From assembly GCF_039822205.1 (NCBI RefSeq), contig NZ_JBAGBW010000001.1, positions 124,001 through 188,000 of the forward strand: 64,000 bases of DNA, in the 5' to 3' direction. Below the pieces are notes generated by a model. The model was not told the origin of the DNA and made no database searches. It saw only the letters and a program-made list of their open reading frames with translations. Made by a program: the position numbers and the translations under genes. This stretch comes from Thermodesulfobium sp. 4217-1 (lineage in GTDB: Bacteria > Thermodesulfobiota > Thermodesulfobiia > Thermodesulfobiales > Thermodesulfobiaceae). This document shows, piece by piece, positions 16,367 to 25,542 of this stretch (its first letter is position 1; every line of letters begins with the position of its first letter).

Positions 16367-17145
16367 ATATCTTAGAAGAAATTTCTCAAAGAGAGATAGA
16401 AGAATTCAAACAAAGAAGAGATTTTTTCAATATGATAAAAAAATATGGGAGACCTAAACCTGTTAAGTCATTTTTTAACGCTCTCAAACCTGTAAGCATA
16501 ATATGTGAATTTAAGCCAGCATCTCCTGTAAAGGGGACGTTTATAAAAAATCCTAAGCTTGAAATTAGAAAATTTATTGATATCTACGAAAAAGGCGGTT
16601 GCAAAGCGCTTTCAGTCCTTACAAATAAAAGAGATTTTAAAGGCGATCCTCTATATATTTCTTATATAAAGTCTTTTTGTGATCTACCTATTTTATACAA
16701 AAATTTTATTCTATTAGAAGAGCAGATAGACGAGGCATATTTAGTAGGAGCTGATTGCGTGCTGCTTATAGCATCTATTTTGGATCTTAAAAGGTTAAGG
16801 GCGCTGTACGAATATGCCAGCGCCCTTGGGCTTGACTCCCTGATAGAGGTTCACGATGAAGAGGAATTAAAAGATACCTTGGAGTTAGAACCAAAGATAA
16901 TTGGCATTAACAATAGAAACCTAAAAACCTTTGAAGTAGATATAAACAACACTTTTAGGCTATCGAAATATATACCAAAGGGCATTAAGATAGTTTCAGA
17001 ATCTGGGATAAAATCTTCAAAAGAGATTGATAGACTTTTAGAATACAACATTTCAGGGGCCCTAATAGGAGAGACGGTGGTAAAGCTGGCCCTTGAGTCA
17101 CAAAGTAACAAGATTAAAGATTTTTTAATAAATAGGGACATTTAA
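16363..17145 (+). CDS. trpC: Indole-3-glycerol phosphate synthase
   Basis: Ring closure and decarboxylation to indoleglycerol phosphate; a TIM barrel of 260 residues, single-function (not fused to TrpF). It shows ICEFKPASPVKG near 47 with the catalytic Glu and Lys, LYKNFIL near 111, the LIEVHDEEEL strand near 160, GINNRNLKTFEVD near 179, and SESGIKS near 211. The ATG overlaps the trpD stop by 4 nt. Confidence 0.96.
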   Translation: MNILEEISQREIEEFKQRRDFFNMIKKYGRPKPVKSFFNALKPVSIICEFKPASPVKGTFIKNPKLEIRKFIDIYEKGGCKALSVLTNKRDFKGDPLYISYIKSFCDLPILYKNFILLEEQIDEAYLVGADCVLLIASILDLKRLRALYEYASALGLDSLIEVHDEEELKDTLELEPKIIGINNRNLKTFEVDINNTFRLSKYIPKGIKIVSESGIKSSKEIDRLLEYNISGALIGETVVKLALESQSNKIKDFLINRDI

Positions 17146-17148
17146 ACT

Positions 17149-17754
17149 GTGTTTGTTAAGATCTGCGGGATAAGAAGCCTTGAAGACGCAATTGTATCAA
17201 GCTCATTTATGCCAGATTATATGGGATTCATATTTTGCGAGAGTCCTAGAAAAATAGATATACAAACAGGTAAAAAGATAGTAAATAGTTTAAGTAGTAA
17301 AAAATTTATAGGTGTGTTCCAAGACAGCCAAATAGAGGATGTATTGAAGATTGCGAAAGCCTGTAATCTTTTTGGCATTCAACTTCATGGGGATGAAAGC
17401 CCAAAAGATATAGAGATCATAAAAGAAAACAACTTCATCGCAATAAAGGCCTTTAGGATAGAAAACAGCCTTCCAGAAAATCTTTCAGAATACAAACCCG
17501 ATTTTTTTTTATTTGATAAGGCAAGAGGATGCAAGGTTTTCAACACAAGCGTTTTAAAAAACTATGATTTAGACGTTCCATTCTTTATTGCCGGCGGGCT
17601 AAACAGCGAAAATGTCCACAAAACTTTAAAAAAGATTTCAAATGCTAAAATTTGCGGGATAGATCTATCATCTGGAGTAGAAAGAGATAACAAAAAAGAT
17701 CCCGATCTATTAGAAAAATTTTTCGCTGCAATTGAGAATCAAATATTTTTTTAA
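17149..17754 (+). CDS. trpF: Phosphoribosylanthranilate isomerase
   Basis: Amadori rearrangement in tryptophan synthesis; a small TIM barrel of 201 residues. The catalytic Cys in VKICGIRSLED at residue 6 and the acid in LFDKARGCKVFN near residue 123 (Asp) are present, as is the phosphate loop FIAGGLNSENV near 147 and GIDLSSGVE near 170. GTG start 3 nt after trpC. Confidence 0.93.
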   Translation: MFVKICGIRSLEDAIVSSSFMPDYMGFIFCESPRKIDIQTGKKIVNSLSSKKFIGVFQDSQIEDVLKIAKACNLFGIQLHGDESPKDIEIIKENNFIAIKAFRIENSLPENLSEYKPDFFLFDKARGCKVFNTSVLKNYDLDVPFFIAGGLNSENVHKTLKKISNAKICGIDLSSGVERDNKKDPDLLEKFFAAIENQIFF

Positions 17755-17776
17755 TTAATTTATGGAGGTTAAAAAA

Positions 17777-18970
17777 TTGGATAAAATTTTTAGTGGAGAC
17801 TTTGGTAAATTTGGCGGAGCCTTTGTCCCAGAAACTCTAATATATGCGCTTGATGAGCTCGAGGATTATTACAAAAAAATTAAGGGCGATAGAGAATTTT
17901 TTAAAGAATTTAATAACTTATTAACAGAGTATGCAGGAAGGCCCACTCCATTAACCTGGGCCCCAAATTTTTCTAAGAGATTTGGAGTTAATACATATTT
18001 AAAAAGGGAGGACCTGTTGCACACAGGAGCGCACAAATTGAATAACTGTCTGGGCCAGGGGTTAATTACAAAGGGGTTAAACAAGAAAAGGGTTATTGCA
18101 GAGACTGGAGCAGGGCAGCATGGCGTAGCAACTGCTACCGTTTGTGCATTTCTAAAAATTCCATGCGAGGTTTATATGGGTTCGGTTGATTATGAAAGAC
18201 AAAAATTAAACGTATTTAGGATGGAACTCCTTGGAGCAAAGGTGAACAAGGTCGATAGCGGATCAAAAACGCTAAAAGATGCAATGAACGAGGCCTTGAG
18301 GGATTGGGTTACAAATATAAATACCACTCATTATATGATAGGCTCGGCTGCTGGCCCACATCCATTTCCAACTATAGTAAGAGATTTTCAAAGAATAATT
18401 GGAGAAGAAGCAAGATTGCAAATTTTCAAAAGTACAGGTGCACTGCCTGATGCAATTTTTGCTTGTGTCGGCGGTGGGAGTAATTCTATAGGATTATTCA
18501 AAGCTTTTGTTGAAGACGATGGCGTAAAGATATTCGGCGCAGAGGCAGCAGGAAGGGGAATAGAAACAGGGCTACATTCAGCTACCCTATCAGCAGGAAG
18601 GCCAGGCGTATTACATGGATCTCTAAGCTATCTTTTACAAAACTCAGATGGTCAGGTAGAAGAAGCTCACTCTATTGCCCCCGGGTTAGATTACCCAGGA
18701 GTAGGTCCAGAACACTCTTATATGAAAGATTCGAGAAGGGCTATATATGAAGGGATAACAGACGATGAAGCAATGTGCGCGCTTGAAATACTCGCAAAGG
18801 AAGAGGGTATAATTTGCGCGCTTGAAAGCGCGCATGCCGTAGCTCTTGCAATAAAAAAGGTAAAGGAATTAGAAAAGGACAGCACGATAATTATAAATCT
18901 ATCTGGTAGGGGAGATAAAGATATGCAAACGATTATGAAAAGTATGGAGGCGAAAAATGAACAAAATTAA
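17777..18970 (+). CDS. trpB: Tryptophan synthase beta chain
   Basis: PLP enzyme that joins indole and serine to tryptophan. I place the start at TTG 17777, giving 397 residues; the ATG at 17762 lies inside what looks like the Shine-Dalgarno (ATGGAGG) and has no ribosome site of its own. With this start the PLP lysine is Lys87 in HTGAHKLNN, the usual number. [39 protein letters not shown] and LSGRGDKD are all intact. Its end overlaps trpA by 14 nt. Confidence 0.95.
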   Translation: MDKIFSGDFGKFGGAFVPETLIYALDELEDYYKKIKGDREFFKEFNNLLTEYAGRPTPLTWAPNFSKRFGVNTYLKREDLLHTGAHKLNNCLGQGLITKGLNKKRVIAETGAGQHGVATATVCAFLKIPCEVYMGSVDYERQKLNVFRMELLGAKVNKVDSGSKTLKDAMNEALRDWVTNINTTHYMIGSAAGPHPFPTIVRDFQRIIGEEARLQIFKSTGALPDAIFACVGGGSNSIGLFKAFVEDDGVKIFGAEAAGRGIETGLHSATLSAGRPGVLHGSLSYLLQNSDGQVEEAHSIAPGLDYPGVGPEHSYMKDSRRAIYEGITDDEAMCALEILAKEEGIICALESAHAVALAIKKVKELEKDSTIIINLSGRGDKDMQTIMKSMEAKNEQN

Positions 18971-19715
18971 AGAGATTTTAAAAGAGAAGAAAACTTTAAT
19001 TCCATTTTTGCCCGCTGGTTACCCATCGATAAATGCTACCAAACAATTCGTTAAAGTGTTAGTAAGTTGTGGTATAAAGGTAGTCGAGCTTGGAGTTCCT
19101 TTCTCTGATCCAGTTGCAGATGGACCCACTATTACAAATAGTTACTCCTTTGCTATCCAAAATGGCACAAAAAGCGAAGACGTCTATCTCATGGCAGACG
19201 AATTAAAAGACGAATTTGGCATTGCAATTATACCGATGTTGTATTACAACTTAATTTACAATAAAGGCGAAGAAAATTTTGCAAAGAGGATATCCTCCTT
19301 CGCAGATGCCGTGATAGTTCCAGATTTACCCTTTAAAGAATCGCACAGGCTCAGACCCCATCTTGAAAAATTTGACATCTCTTACGTTCCATTTGCAACT
19401 CCAAACATAAAAGAAGAGGATGTAAAAAAAATCTCCGATTATGCTAACGCTTTTATTTATGCAGTAACTGTTTTCGGCATAACAGGAGCCAGATCCAATT
19501 ACAGCAACGACACTTATACCTATCTCGAACGCGTCAAGAAGATTAGCTCAAAATATGTTGCTGCAGGCTTTGGCGTTAGTTCAAAAGAGCAATTTGATAA
19601 TCTGCCAACAGATGCGGTAATTATAGGAAGCGCTTTAGTCAAACAGATAGAGCCAGACAATATTGAAAAGAGCAAGGCGAATATTGAAGGATTAATAAAA
19701 AATATAATTAATTAA
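18957..19715 (+). CDS. trpA: Tryptophan synthase alpha chain
   Basis: Cleaves indoleglycerol phosphate and passes indole to TrpB. 252 residues, a slightly short Trp[12 protein letters not shown] near 16, [16 protein letters not shown] near 44 with the catalytic Glu (position 45 here) and Asp (VPDLPF, near 122), and GFGVSSKEQ near 206. Last gene of the operon; a parS-like site follows directly. Confidence 0.96.
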   Translation: MNKIKEILKEKKTLIPFLPAGYPSINATKQFVKVLVSCGIKVVELGVPFSDPVADGPTITNSYSFAIQNGTKSEDVYLMADELKDEFGIAIIPMLYYNLIYNKGEENFAKRISSFADAVIVPDLPFKESHRLRPHLEKFDISYVPFATPNIKEEDVKKISDYANAFIYAVTVFGITGARSNYSNDTYTYLERVKKISSKYVAAGFGVSSKEQFDNLPTDAVIIGSALVKQIEPDNIEKSKANIEGLIKNIIN

Positions 19716-19717
19716 AA

Positions 19718-19733
19718 TGTTTCTCAAGAAACA
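19718..19733. promoter_or_regulatory. parS-like site 2
   Basis: The same 16-mer as at 12197-12212, TGTTTCTCAAGAAACA, in the same orientation, 2 nt after the trpA stop. Two exact copies in 7.5 kb, on the parAB side of the origin, fit ParB loading sites rather than chance. Confidence 0.7.
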
Positions 19734-19868
19734 TGATCTATAAATATTCAAAAAATTTTTTAAACTTAAGTAAATAAAAAAGATAAATTAAACTAAGAAA
19801 ATTGTCGATATTATATTAGTATAGCGAGCATCTAAAATGCTATATAAATACAAATTTGGGAGGTAAAA

Positions 19869-20465
19869 GTGTCAACCTTAAATGTAAATTCTGTTTAAAA
19901 TCAACTTTATACCAGCAATCTTAATTCTACGTCTTCAGGCAACAATACACTAAACCAGAATCAATCTTCACAATCATCACCAACAGCTATTGGTCAAGCT
20001 CTTATGCAGACATTGCAGCAATATAGCCTCACACCCCAAGGTATGCAAGCCAACGCTGTATCTGTATCAGGACATCATGGGCACCATGGTGGAGGAGGTG
20101 GCGGAGCAGCCGGCCAATTTTTACAAGAGCTAATGGCTGCATTGAATCAGACAAGCACTACATCAAGCACTACTTCCTCTACTTCGAGCACTGACAATTC
20201 TAGCAGCTCTATACTCTCTTCTTTAAATAGTTTAATTTCATCTTTACAAAGCAATTCTACAACTTCAAGCACTTCTAATACCGATCTCACCAGTCTTAAC
20301 AATGCATTCTCAAATCTTATTAGCAATTCTACCTCTAATTCATCAAGTACTACCTCCTCATCTAACAATGTTACGCTTGTAAACTTCTTACAATCTCTTT
20401 CTCAAAATCTTACAAATGATATTGCCAGTAGTTCAACAGGTTCTCTTTTGAACACAACAACATAA
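19869..20465 (+). pseudogene. Ser/Asn/Thr-rich protein gene interrupted by an early TAA
   Basis: A strong ribosome site (GGGAGG) precedes GTG at 19869, which opens MSTLNVNSV and then hits TAA at 19896-19898. The same frame stays open beyond it to 20465, with codons of the same style (NQLYTSNLNS...), so one protein of about 197 residues was probably encoded. The next ATG at 20004 has no ribosome site. The product would have a His/Gly run (GHHGHHGGGGGG), then an Ala/Leu-rich segment and a long Ser/Thr/Asn tail, with hydrophobic positions every few residues. It could be a real nonsense mutation, a sequencing error in the run GTTTAAAATC, or rarely read-through. Function unknown. Confidence 0.5.
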
Positions 20466-20488
20466 TTAACTTTAATACTTCGTTTTTT

Positions 20489-20537
20489 AAATGCTCTGAG
20501 ATAGAAATCTATTTATTAAATCTATCTCAGAGCATTT
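20489..20537 (+). terminator. 17-bp inverted repeat, probable terminator
   Basis: AAATGCTCTGAGATAGA and its exact complement enclose a 15-nt AT-rich loop, shortly after the stop of the interrupted gene. No T run follows the stem on either strand, so it is less than typical; it may stabilise the mRNA end or pause polymerase. Confidence 0.6.
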
Positions 20538-20716
20538 ACTTTATAAGCTTGTATCAAAGACAGGTTAATTAGTGTATTGTTCTAAAAATTATCTTTAAGT
20601 GCATCCTAATTTTTTATATTTAATTTTTTACAGGAACGCATGACATTTGATGAACAAATAAGTTTATATAATACTTTTCTTATAAAATAAGTTGAAATTC
20701 TTATGGGTTAACAAAG

Positions 20717-20733
20717 TATAATGTCAGTATAAT
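20717..20733 (+). promoter_or_regulatory. Possible -10 elements of the ClC gene promoter
   Basis: Two exact TATAAT hexamers at 20717-20722 and 20728-20733 lie 32-48 nt before the TTG start. TTGAAA at 20692-20697 could be the -35 for the first, though 19 bp away. The rest of 20541-20764 holds nothing I recognise. Confidence 0.35.
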
Positions 20734-20764
20734 AGTATAAAGCACACAAAGTTATGGAGGAGAG

Positions 20765-22603
20765 TTGACAAAAAGAGAGTTAATAAACAACCTACAAGTT
20801 CTCCTTAAAAATTTTAGCAAAATGCCTTACATAGAGAGAATGAAAACGAAAGATGCAAGAAGATATCTGTATGTCCCAGTATTAATAGGAATTTCAGTTG
20901 GCATAGCGGCAGTAATCTTTTTATTAGCTTTGAAATATACCTCTTTTGTGTTTTTAAGATTACTAGTAGGGTATTATCCGCCAGCAGTTACAGGAGAAGG
21001 CGGTAACCCAGATTTATACCATATTATTATTGCTAGACCATATCTATTTCCAGTAAGCGTTGCACTAGGGGGATTAATATCGGGCTTATTAATATATAGG
21101 TTTGCGCCTGAGGCAAGCGGCGCTGGAACAAACGCAGCCATTAAAGCATACCACTTTGAAAAGGCAGTAATTAATATAAAAACAACATTTGTAAAGCTTT
21201 TAGCCTCAACAATTACAATTGGCGCGGGTGGAACCTCAGGCAGGGAGGGGCCGATGTCGTTAATCGGAGCAGGTTTAGGTTCTTTTATAGCCCAAAAATT
21301 AAATTTAAGCGAGGGGGAAAGAAGGATTGCTCTAGCAGCAGGTCTTGGAGCAGGTCTTGGAGCAGTTTTCAGAGCGCCTCTTGCTGGTGCCATAGTTGGC
21401 GCTGAGGTTTTTTATAAAAAAGACTTTGAGATACAATCAATGCTTAGCTGCTTCATTTCTGCGATAATAGCCTACACCTGTGTAGGATTGACATTTGGAT
21501 TTGAGCCCTTATTTTATATACACGTAGATGCCGCTAAAAATTTTAAAATAGTGGCATTATTGCAATACATAGTTCTTGGTTTTGCCTGTATGTTTATTGC
21601 AAAATCTATAATGAAGTCGTTTTTATACTCAAAAAAGCTTGCAAGCCTATTGCCTCTGCCTCAATATATGATTCAGCCAATAGGTGGCTTTGTTACAGGC
21701 CTGATAGGTATGATAAGCCCTGTGGTTATCAGCAGCGGTTATGGGTGGATTCAGCTTATAACTGATAAAAGACTTGACATCATCACACCTCAGTTCACAA
21801 TCATCGGCATCGTTGCAATGGTATTGGCATTAGGCTTTACATTGGGATTTAACAGTCCAGGAGGCGTTTTTGGACCATCGCTTGTCTCGGGCGGACTTAC
21901 AGGATTTGCAGTCAGTAGCCTTTTGTCAAACATAATTCCAAATAACAATCTTGATATAACATCATTTACTATTGTAGGCATGATGTCCGTCTATGCAGCA
22001 GTCTCAAAAGCGCCTTTGTCAACTATTGTTATGGTAGCAGAAATGAGTCATGGATACGATCTTCTTATTCCATCAATGATCTCTGTGTTCGTAGCCGATT
22101 TCTTTTCAGGACATCAAAGCATATACAGCGCACAGGTCGAAAGAAGAATGGACTCACCTGCATATCAGGACGAATGCATATCACACTATTTAACCTATAT
22201 AAAGATAAAAGAGGCTATGCAAAAGCCTCTGACAGCAAGTCCAGATCTAAAACTTGCTGAGGTTGAAGATATCATGACAAAAAATATATATACGGGCATT
22301 CCCATTACAGACAGCGGTTTTTTGGTAGGAATGATAACAAAAACAGATTTGTGGAAAGCAAGAAAACTGGACAAAAACAAAGTTCTTGCAAAGGATATCA
22401 TGACAAAAAATTTAATAACATTGACCCCTGAAGATTCATTGTACGATTTTATGAGAATAATTATGTCAAAGGGCATTGGAAGGGTACCAGTGGTAAAAGA
22501 TAACCTAAACAATGAGCTGGTTGGCATAATTACAAGATCGGACATAGGAAGAATAATGAGACAAGAAACGAGCGAAGATATCCTGACCACAACTGGGGTA
22601 TAA
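20765..22603 (+). CDS. ClC-family chloride channel/transporter with CBS domains
   Basis: 612 residues. TTG start, with ATGGAGGAG just upstream as the ribosome site. Residues 35-460 are the ClC membrane domain: a GAGTN segment near 121 in the first anion-site position, GREGP near 159 with the gating glutamate, and GGVFGPS near 366. The presence of the gate glutamate is typical of both channels and Cl-/H+ exchangers, so the mode cannot be settled. Two CBS domains at about 480-600 (each with an IMTKN start and an ITKTD or ITRSD end) may sense adenine nucleotides. Single gene. Confidence 0.9.
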   Translation: MTKRELINNLQVLLKNFSKMPYIERMKTKDARRYLYVPVLIGISVGIAAVIFLLALKYTSFVFLRLLVGYYPPAVTGEGGNPDLYHIIIARPYLFPVSVALGGLISGLLIYRFAPEASGAGTNAAIKAYHFEKAVINIKTTFVKLLASTITIGAGGTSGREGPMSLIGAGLGSFIAQKLNLSEGERRIALAAGLGAGLGAVFRAPLAGAIVGAEVFYKKDFEIQSMLSCFISAIIAYTCVGLTFGFEPLFYIHVDAAKNFKIVALLQYIVLGFACMFIAKSIMKSFLYSKKLASLLPLPQYMIQPIGGFVTGLIGMISPVVISSGYGWIQLITDKRLDIITPQFTIIGIVAMVLALGFTLGFNSPGGVFGPSLVSGGLTGFAVSSLLSNIIPNNNLDITSFTIVGMMSVYAAVSKAPLSTIVMVAEMSHGYDLLIPSMISVFVADFFSGHQSIYSAQVERRMDSPAYQDECISHYLTYIKIKEAMQKPLTASPDLKLAEVEDIMTKNIYTGIPITDSGFLVGMITKTDLWKARKLDKNKVLAKDIMTKNLITLTPEDSLYDFMRIIMSKGIGRVPVVKDNLNNELVGIITRSDIGRIMRQETSEDILTTTGV

Positions 22604-22647
22604 AAATATTAATGTTTTAAAGAAAACTATTTTGCTATTTTTCCTAA

Positions 22648-22724
22648 TGGCGCGCCCGAAGGGATTCGAACCCCTGACCAACGGATTCGAAGTCCGTCGC
22701 TCTATCCAACTGAGCTACGGGCGC
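22648..22724 (-). tRNA. tRNA-Arg (anticodon TCG)
   Basis: 77 nt with CCA encoded. Acceptor GCGCCCG/CGGGCGC, D arm with GCTC...GAGC, anticodon stem ACGGA/TCCGT around CTTCGAA (anticodon TCG), and a T arm with GGTTCGAATCC. Confidence 0.95.
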
Positions 22725-22728
22725 TAAA

Positions 22729-22804
22729 TGGGGTGGATGAGGGGAATTGAACCCCCAACATCTGCAGCCACAGTGCAGTGCTCTGCCTTTGAGCTACATC
22801 CACC
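22729..22804 (-). tRNA. tRNA-His (anticodon GTG)
   Basis: 76 nt with CCA encoded. Anticodon stem CTGCA/TGCAG around CTGTGGC (anticodon GTG). The acceptor has the extra 5' G paired to C at the discriminator position, the identity mark of tRNA-His. It is 4 nt upstream of tRNA-Arg on the same strand, so the two are likely one transcript. Confidence 0.95.
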
Positions 22805-22844
22805 ATCCAGCTTATTATATTTTAGAAAGGCTATAGATGTCAAA

Positions 22845-23468
22845 TTAGAAGTTAACTACTAAAAAATTTCTCTCACCAAAACCCTCTGGCAAATTATAAT
22901 TAAATATTTGGCAATTAAAATCGTTCAAGACAGTATTATTAAAGCTTTTTCCAAGCCATAATCCAGCAACCAAACCCTTATATTTACTTAAAACAGACAA
23001 CATGATCTCTAAAGGAAATGTGGCCCTTGAAATTATTCTTTTGGGCGCCTCAACCAAATCTTCAAACCTTTTCTGTACAACAAAAACATTGTGCAGGCTC
23101 AAATCAAAAATTACGCCTGAAAGAAAAATAACCCTTCTGTGTTTTGGCTCCAATAATGACCAGTAAATTTCTGGAAAACAAATAGATAAGATAAGACCAG
23201 GGATGCCTGCGCCAGATCCAATATCAAGAAAATTTGATGATTTGAAGAAATCAGAACAGATAATTGTTGGATATAAAGAGTCGTATATGTGTTTAAAAAA
23301 AAATTCATCAACAGTGTTAAAAGATACCAAGGAGTGTTTATTATTATATATAAAAAGTTTTTCTGTAAAAAGATTTATATCATCAAAATATCTCATAAAA
23401 TCTGGGAGATATTTTTCAAATAGCCCTTTAAATATTAAACTTTGGCTCTTAAAATTATCTATTACCAT
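22845..23468 (-). CDS. rsmG: 16S rRNA (guanine-N7) methyltransferase RsmG
   Basis: Methylates G527 of 16S rRNA using SAM (formerly GidB). 207 residues. The SAM motif FLDIGSGAGIPGLILS near residue 75 matches the family. It is last in the rpmH-rnpA-yidD-yidC-jag-rsmG operon, its usual place in many bacteria, with a 14-nt overlap to jag. Confidence 0.92.
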   Translation of the reverse strand: MVIDNFKSQSLIFKGLFEKYLPDFMRYFDDINLFTEKLFIYNNKHSLVSFNTVDEFFFKHIYDSLYPTIICSDFFKSSNFLDIGSGAGIPGLILSICFPEIYWSLLEPKHRRVIFLSGVIFDLSLHNVFVVQKRFEDLVEAPKRIISRATFPLEIMLSVLSKYKGLVAGLWLGKSFNNTVLNDFNCQIFNYNLPEGFGERNFLVVNF

Positions 23469-24093
23469 TAGTTAATGGTTCAATAACTATGTGCCTGGTT
23501 TTACCAACGCCAACACTATATACCTTTAAATCGTTACGCTTGGAAAGATATACGTGAATTACCTTTCTTTCATGAGAGGGCAACGGTAAAAATTCAATTT
23601 TCTTCCTATAATTAACACACTTTTCTGCAAGTTTATCGGATAACTCATATAGAAAGGCAGTTCTACTTTTCCAATATCCATTGATATCAAGGTTAATGCT
23701 ATGTTCATTAGAGCTAATCTTAGCAATTCTATTTAATAAAAATTCTATTGATTTCAGTATTGCCCCGTGTCTACCAATAAGACATCCAATATTGTCACCA
23801 TTAATTTCAACGAAATGTATGTCCCCTTCAATGTATGAATTCAAAGAAAAAGTGCTATCTGGAATCTCGTTAATTAATGCATGAATTACTTCTGATATAA
23901 CTTCTTCTACAGAAGGTGTATATCTCAAAATAATTTTGGCTTCTTTAGAGCCGATTCCTAAAAGACCTTTTTTTGGTTGCTCTAATACCTCAATGTCAAA
24001 TGGCGAATTTTCATCTATACCGAGCAATTCAAGACCGCGTTTTACCGCTTCTTCTTGATTTTTAGCTGTAACAAAAACCTCTCTAACCATCAT
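23455..24093 (-). CDS. jag: RNA-binding protein KhpB (Jag/EloR)
   Basis: 212 residues with three parts: a Jag N-terminal domain (1-55, ending GLLGIGSKEAKI), a KH-type RNA-binding domain near 75-150 with GCLIGRHGAIL as its loop, and an R3H domain near 150-205. Relatives affect cell elongation and division by binding RNA. A second ATG follows the first directly; both fit. It overlaps the yidC end by 4 nt. Confidence 0.92.
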   Translation of the reverse strand: MMVREVFVTAKNQEEAVKRGLELLGIDENSPFDIEVLEQPKKGLLGIGSKEAKIILRYTPSVEEVISEVIHALINEIPDSTFSLNSYIEGDIHFVEINGDNIGCLIGRHGAILKSIEFLLNRIAKISSNEHSINLDINGYWKSRTAFLYELSDKLAEKCVNYRKKIEFLPLPSHERKVIHVYLSKRNDLKVYSVGVGKTRHIVIEPLTNGNR

Positions 24094-24734
24094 GCATGCT
24101 TTCTCATTATTATATAGGATTGAATTATTCCAATGAAGTTAGAAACGTTCCAGTAAATTAAAATGCCAGCAGGAAATTGTATGGATATGAATCCCAAGAA
24201 GAGCGGCATCATTAGAAGCATCTGTTTTTGCATCTTGTCAGCAGTGTTTGTTGTCATTTTCTGCTGTATAAAGGTTGTAGCCATAAGCAGAGCAGGAAGA
24301 ATATAAAAAGGATCTTTCTCGGTTATATCAGAAATCCACAAAAAATTCACAGCTGAGTGGGTCTGAGCAATAATAGCTTTTAATTCTGGGCTTAATAAAA
24401 AATAATAAAATGCAATAAGTATAGGGAGTTGAATAAGCATTGGCAAGCATCCGCCAAATGGATTTATTTTATTATTTTTATAAAAGGCTACCATCTCAGT
24501 TTGAAGACGTTGGGGATCTGATTTAAATTTCTCTTGAAGTTCCTTTATTTTAGGTTGAAGTTTTTGCATCTTTTTCATTTGATCGAGAGATATGTGGTTA
24601 AGCGGCCACAACAAAGCTCTAATCAAAAGAGTGATAAGAATAATTACCAAGCCAAAATCATGCAAAAAACTCAGCAAAGAATAAAAAATAGGGTGAAAAA
24701 GATTAGTATCAAACCAACTAAAAAAAGAATTCAC
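24090..24734 (-). CDS. yidC: Membrane protein insertase YidC, short form
   Basis: 214 residues, lacking the large periplasmic domain of Gram-negative YidC and with no lipoprotein signal, so it resembles the compact OxaA/YidC form. The core is complete: a first helix with LLIRALLWPLN carrying the conserved hydrophilic-groove arginine, a cytoplasmic hairpin with coiled-coil character (KKMQKLQPKIKELQEKF), and GGCLPMLIQLPILIAFYYF. It inserts membrane proteins with or without SecYEG. Its position between yidD and jag is conserved in bacteria. Confidence 0.94.
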   Translation of the reverse strand: MNSFFSWFDTNLFHPIFYSLLSFLHDFGLVIILITLLIRALLWPLNHISLDQMKKMQKLQPKIKELQEKFKSDPQRLQTEMVAFYKNNKINPFGGCLPMLIQLPILIAFYYFLLSPELKAIIAQTHSAVNFLWISDITEKDPFYILPALLMATTFIQQKMTTNTADKMQKQMLLMMPLFLGFISIQFPAGILIYWNVSNFIGIIQSYIIMRKHA

Positions 24735-24738
24735 TATT

Positions 24739-24987
24739 TCATTTCTCCTCTCGAACTAAGAAATTTTCTGGTACAGGGTCATATCCACCATGATTAAATG
24801 GGTGGCATCTTAAAACTCTCTTTATTGCCAAAAAACTGCCCTTAAATGGTCCAAATCTAGAAATAGCAATAACTGCATATTCAGAGCAAGTAGGGTAAAA
24901 AATACAAGTTCTGCCCTTCAAGGGAGAAATAAATTTTTGGTAAAACTTTATTAAAAATATTAAAAAATATTTTAAATATATTTGCAT
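24739..24987 (-). CDS. yidD: Membrane protein insertion efficiency factor YidD
   Basis: 82 residues, YidD family, with the signature [21 protein letters not shown] and a later [13 protein letters not shown], both with the conserved cysteines. An amphipathic N-terminus carries [14 protein letters not shown]. It assists YidC. It overlaps the rnpA end by 16 nt. Confidence 0.94.
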   Translation of the reverse strand: MQIYLKYFLIFLIKFYQKFISPLKGRTCIFYPTCSEYAVIAISRFGPFKGSFLAIKRVLRCHPFNHGGYDPVPENFLVREEK

Positions 24988-25301
24988 AAATTTATTAGCT
25001 CCTGTATAACCTCTCTTCTGTTAGCTTTTGTAAAAGATTTCCTAACCAAAATTACAATATCAAAAAAATCCTTTCTGTTTTTGTTACAAAAAAACTCTTT
25101 AACGCAAAAACTCTTTACAAGTCTTTTCATATAATTTCTCTTAACAGAACTTTTTGAAACTTTCTTAGATACAATAACACAAATTCTAAAAGATTGAGAG
25201 GGTCTGTAAAATACATTAAAATACAAGCCATCTCTTCTTTTAGAATTTAATACACTACGAATTTCTAATGAGTTGCTTAGTGATTTATCCTTACTAAGCA
25301 C
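24972..25301 (-). CDS. rnpA: Ribonuclease P protein component
   Basis: Protein subunit of RNase P, which matures tRNA 5' ends. 109 residues, basic. The family signature around [15 protein letters not shown] near residue 52 is an RNR-like motif in which the central Arg-Asn-Tyr replaces the usual Arg-Asn-Arg. GTG start overlaps rpmH by 8 nt. Confidence 0.9.
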   Translation of the reverse strand: MLSKDKSLSNSLEIRSVLNSKRRDGLYFNVFYRPSQSFRICVIVSKKVSKSSVKRNYMKRLVKSFCVKEFFCNKNRKDFFDIVILVRKSFTKANRREVIQELINLCKYI

Positions 25302-25437
25302 TTACCGCAAGGTCGTGTCTACCTTTAGTTCTTCTAGATTTAATAATTTTTCTACCAGCTTTAGTACTCATCCTGAGCAGAAAACCGTGTATCTTAAAAC
25401 GCTTTCTGACTTTTGGTTGATAAGTTCTTTTTGACAT
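25294..25437 (-). CDS. rpmH: Ribosomal protein L34
   Basis: 47 residues, beginning [19 protein letters not shown] and ending in a basic KSRRTKGRH-type segment, as in all L34. It was found by reading the minus strand between rnpA and dnaA. GGTGAATC upstream of the ATG is the ribosome site. First gene of the rpmH-rsmG operon. Confidence 0.95.
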   Translation of the reverse strand: MSKRTYQPKVRKRFKIHGFLLRMSTKAGRKIIKSRRTKGRHDLAVSA

Positions 25438-25542
25438 TAAGATTCACCTCAAATTTTAGGATAATATATGATAACCTATCTATGATAAAATATATCTACA
25501 AATTTTAAAAGAGGTAGAAGATAACTGAGAGGGTTCGGTGAC
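25438..25542. promoter_or_regulatory. Divergent promoter region between rpmH and dnaA
   Basis: About 105 bp of AT-rich DNA that must start both operons. It holds a direct repeat TATGATAA at 25467-25474 and 25481-25488, 14 bp apart, and several TATA-like stretches, but no clear DnaA box. I cannot pick a certain promoter. Confidence 0.4.

Noticed and set aside
20147-20368. Minus-strand open frame rich in Glu/Leu/Val
   Set aside because: It is the antisense image of the Ser/Thr codons of the plus-strand gene; no ribosome site.
20150-20370. Repetitive ACTTCAAGCACT-like bases resembling a repeat array
   Set aside because: These are codons of a Ser/Thr-rich protein tail; units are irregular and lack spacers, so neither CRISPR nor a tandem repeat.
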